Positions 63,020 through 64,000 of a DNA stretch of 64,000 nt are shown piece after piece (position 1 is the stretch's first letter; each line of letters begins with the position of its first letter). The DNA is from Rosettibacter firmus (GTDB taxonomy: Bacteria; Bacteroidota; Ignavibacteria; Ignavibacteriales; Melioribacteraceae): assembly GCF_036860695.1 (NCBI RefSeq), contig NZ_JAYKGJ010000002.1:378001-442000 (forward strand). The letters run 5' to 3'. The notes below the pieces were generated by a model. It did not search any database, was not told where the DNA came from, and saw only the letters and a program-made list of their open reading frames with translations. The translations under genes and the position numbers were made by a program.

Positions 63020-64000
63020 ATGTTAACCATAGGTAAACTGAAAATAGAAAATGCATTATTGCTGGCTCCAATGGAAGATGTAACTGATATTGCATTTAGA
63101 AAACTCTGTAAAGAATTTGGAGCAGATATTGTTTACACAGAATTTGTAAATTCGGATGGATTGGTTCGTTCGAATCAAAAAACATATCGTAAACTTGAAA
63201 TAACAGAATATGAAAGACCTGTAGGAATTCAAATATATGGCGGCAATATTGAACCAATGATCGAAGCAGCGAAGATAGCTGAGCAAAAAAATCCTGATAT
63301 AATAGATATAAATGCTGGTTGCTGGGTTAAAAAGATTGCTAATCGTGGTGCTGGTGCTGGATTATTAAAAGATCCTGATTATATGCAAAAAATGGTAGAA
63401 GTAATTGTGAAAGTAGTTAATGTCCCTGTAACTGTAAAGACAAGATTGGGCTGGGATGAAAATTCAATTATGATACTTGATATTGCAAAGAGATTAGAAG
63501 ATGCAGGTGCTTCAGCTTTAACAATTCATTGTAGAACAAGAAGTCAGGGACATAATGGTAAAGCAGATTGGTCCTGGATACCAAAGATAAAAGAAGTGGT
63601 TAAAATTCCTGTTATATTAAATGGTGGTGTTTATAGTGCAAATGATGTTAAAATGGCTTTTGAATTAACTGGAGCAGATGGAATTATGATTGCACGTGGA
63701 GCAATTGAACGACCATGGATTTTTCAGGAAGCAAAAGAATTATTAACTACTGGTACAATAAATTTACTCGATACACCAGAATTCAGAATTCAAACTGCTC
63801 TGAGACATCTTAAATATTCACTCGAAATAAAAGATTCTCGTGCAGCAATTATTCCTTTTAGAAAATTCTGGTCAGGATATCTTAAGGGTTTGAGAAATTC
63901 ATCTAAAGTCAAACAGGAATTAATGAAAGTTACAGAATATGCTCCCATTGAAGAAATTTTGATGAATTATCTTAATGAATTAAAAAATATAGAAAATATA
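63020..64000 (+). CDS. dusB: tRNA-dihydrouridine synthase, 3' end cut by window edge
   Basis: FMN enzyme reducing uridine to dihydrouridine in tRNA. Read from the ATG at 63020 the frame stays open for 327 codons to the window end. The N-terminal FMN barrel shows LLLAPMEDVTDIAFRKLCKE, PVGIQIYGGNIEPMIEAAKI, the catalytic Cys101 in DINAGCWVKKIANRGAGAGL, VTVKTRLGWDENS, ALTIHCRTRSQGHNGKADW, VILNGGVYSANDVKMAFELT and GIMIARGAIERPWIF. This order fits the DusB/Nifr3 subgroup. Most of the protein is present (about 325-330 residues is usual). Confidence 0.93.
   Translation, partial: MLTIGKLKIENALLLAPMEDVTDIAFRKLCKEFGADIVYTEFVNSDGLVRSNQKTYRKLEITEYERPVGIQIYGGNIEPMIEAAKIAEQKNPDIIDINAGCWVKKIANRGAGAGLLKDPDYMQKMVEVIVKVVNVPVTVKTRLGWDENSIMILDIAKRLEDAGASALTIHCRTRSQGHNGKADWSWIPKIKEVVKIPVILNGGVYSANDVKMAFELTGADGIMIARGAIERPWIFQEAKELLTTGTINLLDTPEFRIQTALRHLKYSLEIKDSRAAIIPFRKFWSGYLKGLRNSSKVKQELMKVTEYAPIEEILMNYLNELKNIENI

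Noticed and set aside
1-64000. CRISPR arrays, insertion sequences, prophage or toxin-antitoxin genes
   Set aside because: No regularly spaced repeats, transposase, integrase, phage or toxin motifs were seen on reading both strands.

Overview
The window is AT-rich, densely coded DNA from a Gram-negative bacterium. TonB-dependent receptors, several proteins ending in the type IX secretion (T9SS) C-terminal sorting domain, PorV-like and DUF5723-like outer-membrane barrels, a short (286 aa) primary sigma factor of Bacteroidota type, and Bacteroidota-like TAnnTTTG promoter boxes together point to the Bacteroidota/Chlorobiota group. The mix of T9SS cargo with a CUT1 sugar ABC transporter best fits Ignavibacteria (Melioribacter/Ignavibacterium-like). 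That placement is an inference; no rRNA gene is present. I see no mobile element, CRISPR array or tRNA.

Layout. (1) 1-24169, + strand: one almost gapless gene run. It starts with envelope genes (TonB receptor cut by the window edge, very large T9SS cargo, PorV-like barrel, SurA-like foldase) and continues into a beta-mannoside/oligosaccharide system: binding lipoprotein, two CUT1 permeases, two GH130 enzymes, two alpha/alpha-barrel proteins, a GH2 beta-mannosidase, a secreted LamG/T9SS protein and the ABC ATPase. There is no SusD. (2) 24170-30241, +: poorly characterised envelope genes (Tat-type lipoprotein with a hydrophobic C-terminus, a 690-residue lipoprotein, a DUF5723-like barrel) and a DUF1848 Fe-S protein. 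(3) 30428-42206, +: a pectin/galacturonate locus with two TonB receptors, a beta-helix T9SS protein, a LacI regulator, a GH28 polygalacturonase, an exported double-VOC protein, an exported KdgF-like cupin and a 2-keto-3-deoxygluconate kinase.

(4) 42317-49144, - strand: a complete trpE-G-D-C-F-B-A operon. It is preceded by a trp attenuator: a 29-residue leader peptide with five Trp codons (Trp-Ala-Trp4), mutually exclusive RNA hairpins and an intrinsic terminator, behind a strong-looking promoter. The trpF-trpB gap carries a palindromic insert. (5) 49177-56827, -: a class V aminotransferase, the primary sigma factor, then a tight run of acyl-CoA dehydrogenase, HisA-like enzyme, cyclic-nucleotide-binding protein, universal stress protein and an IF-2B-like protein; a TPR gene (+) converges on this run.

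(6) 56992-64000, +: alpha/beta hydrolase, BioY, a membrane Fe-S oxidoreductase that could pass electrons from the acyl-CoA dehydrogenase to quinone, an Hc1-like histone, a CapA-like protein, an MFS exporter and the start of a tRNA-dihydrouridine synthase gene, cut by the window end.

The most informative non-coding element is the trp attenuator at about 48956-49104. The least explained protein-coding stretch is 24586-29085.
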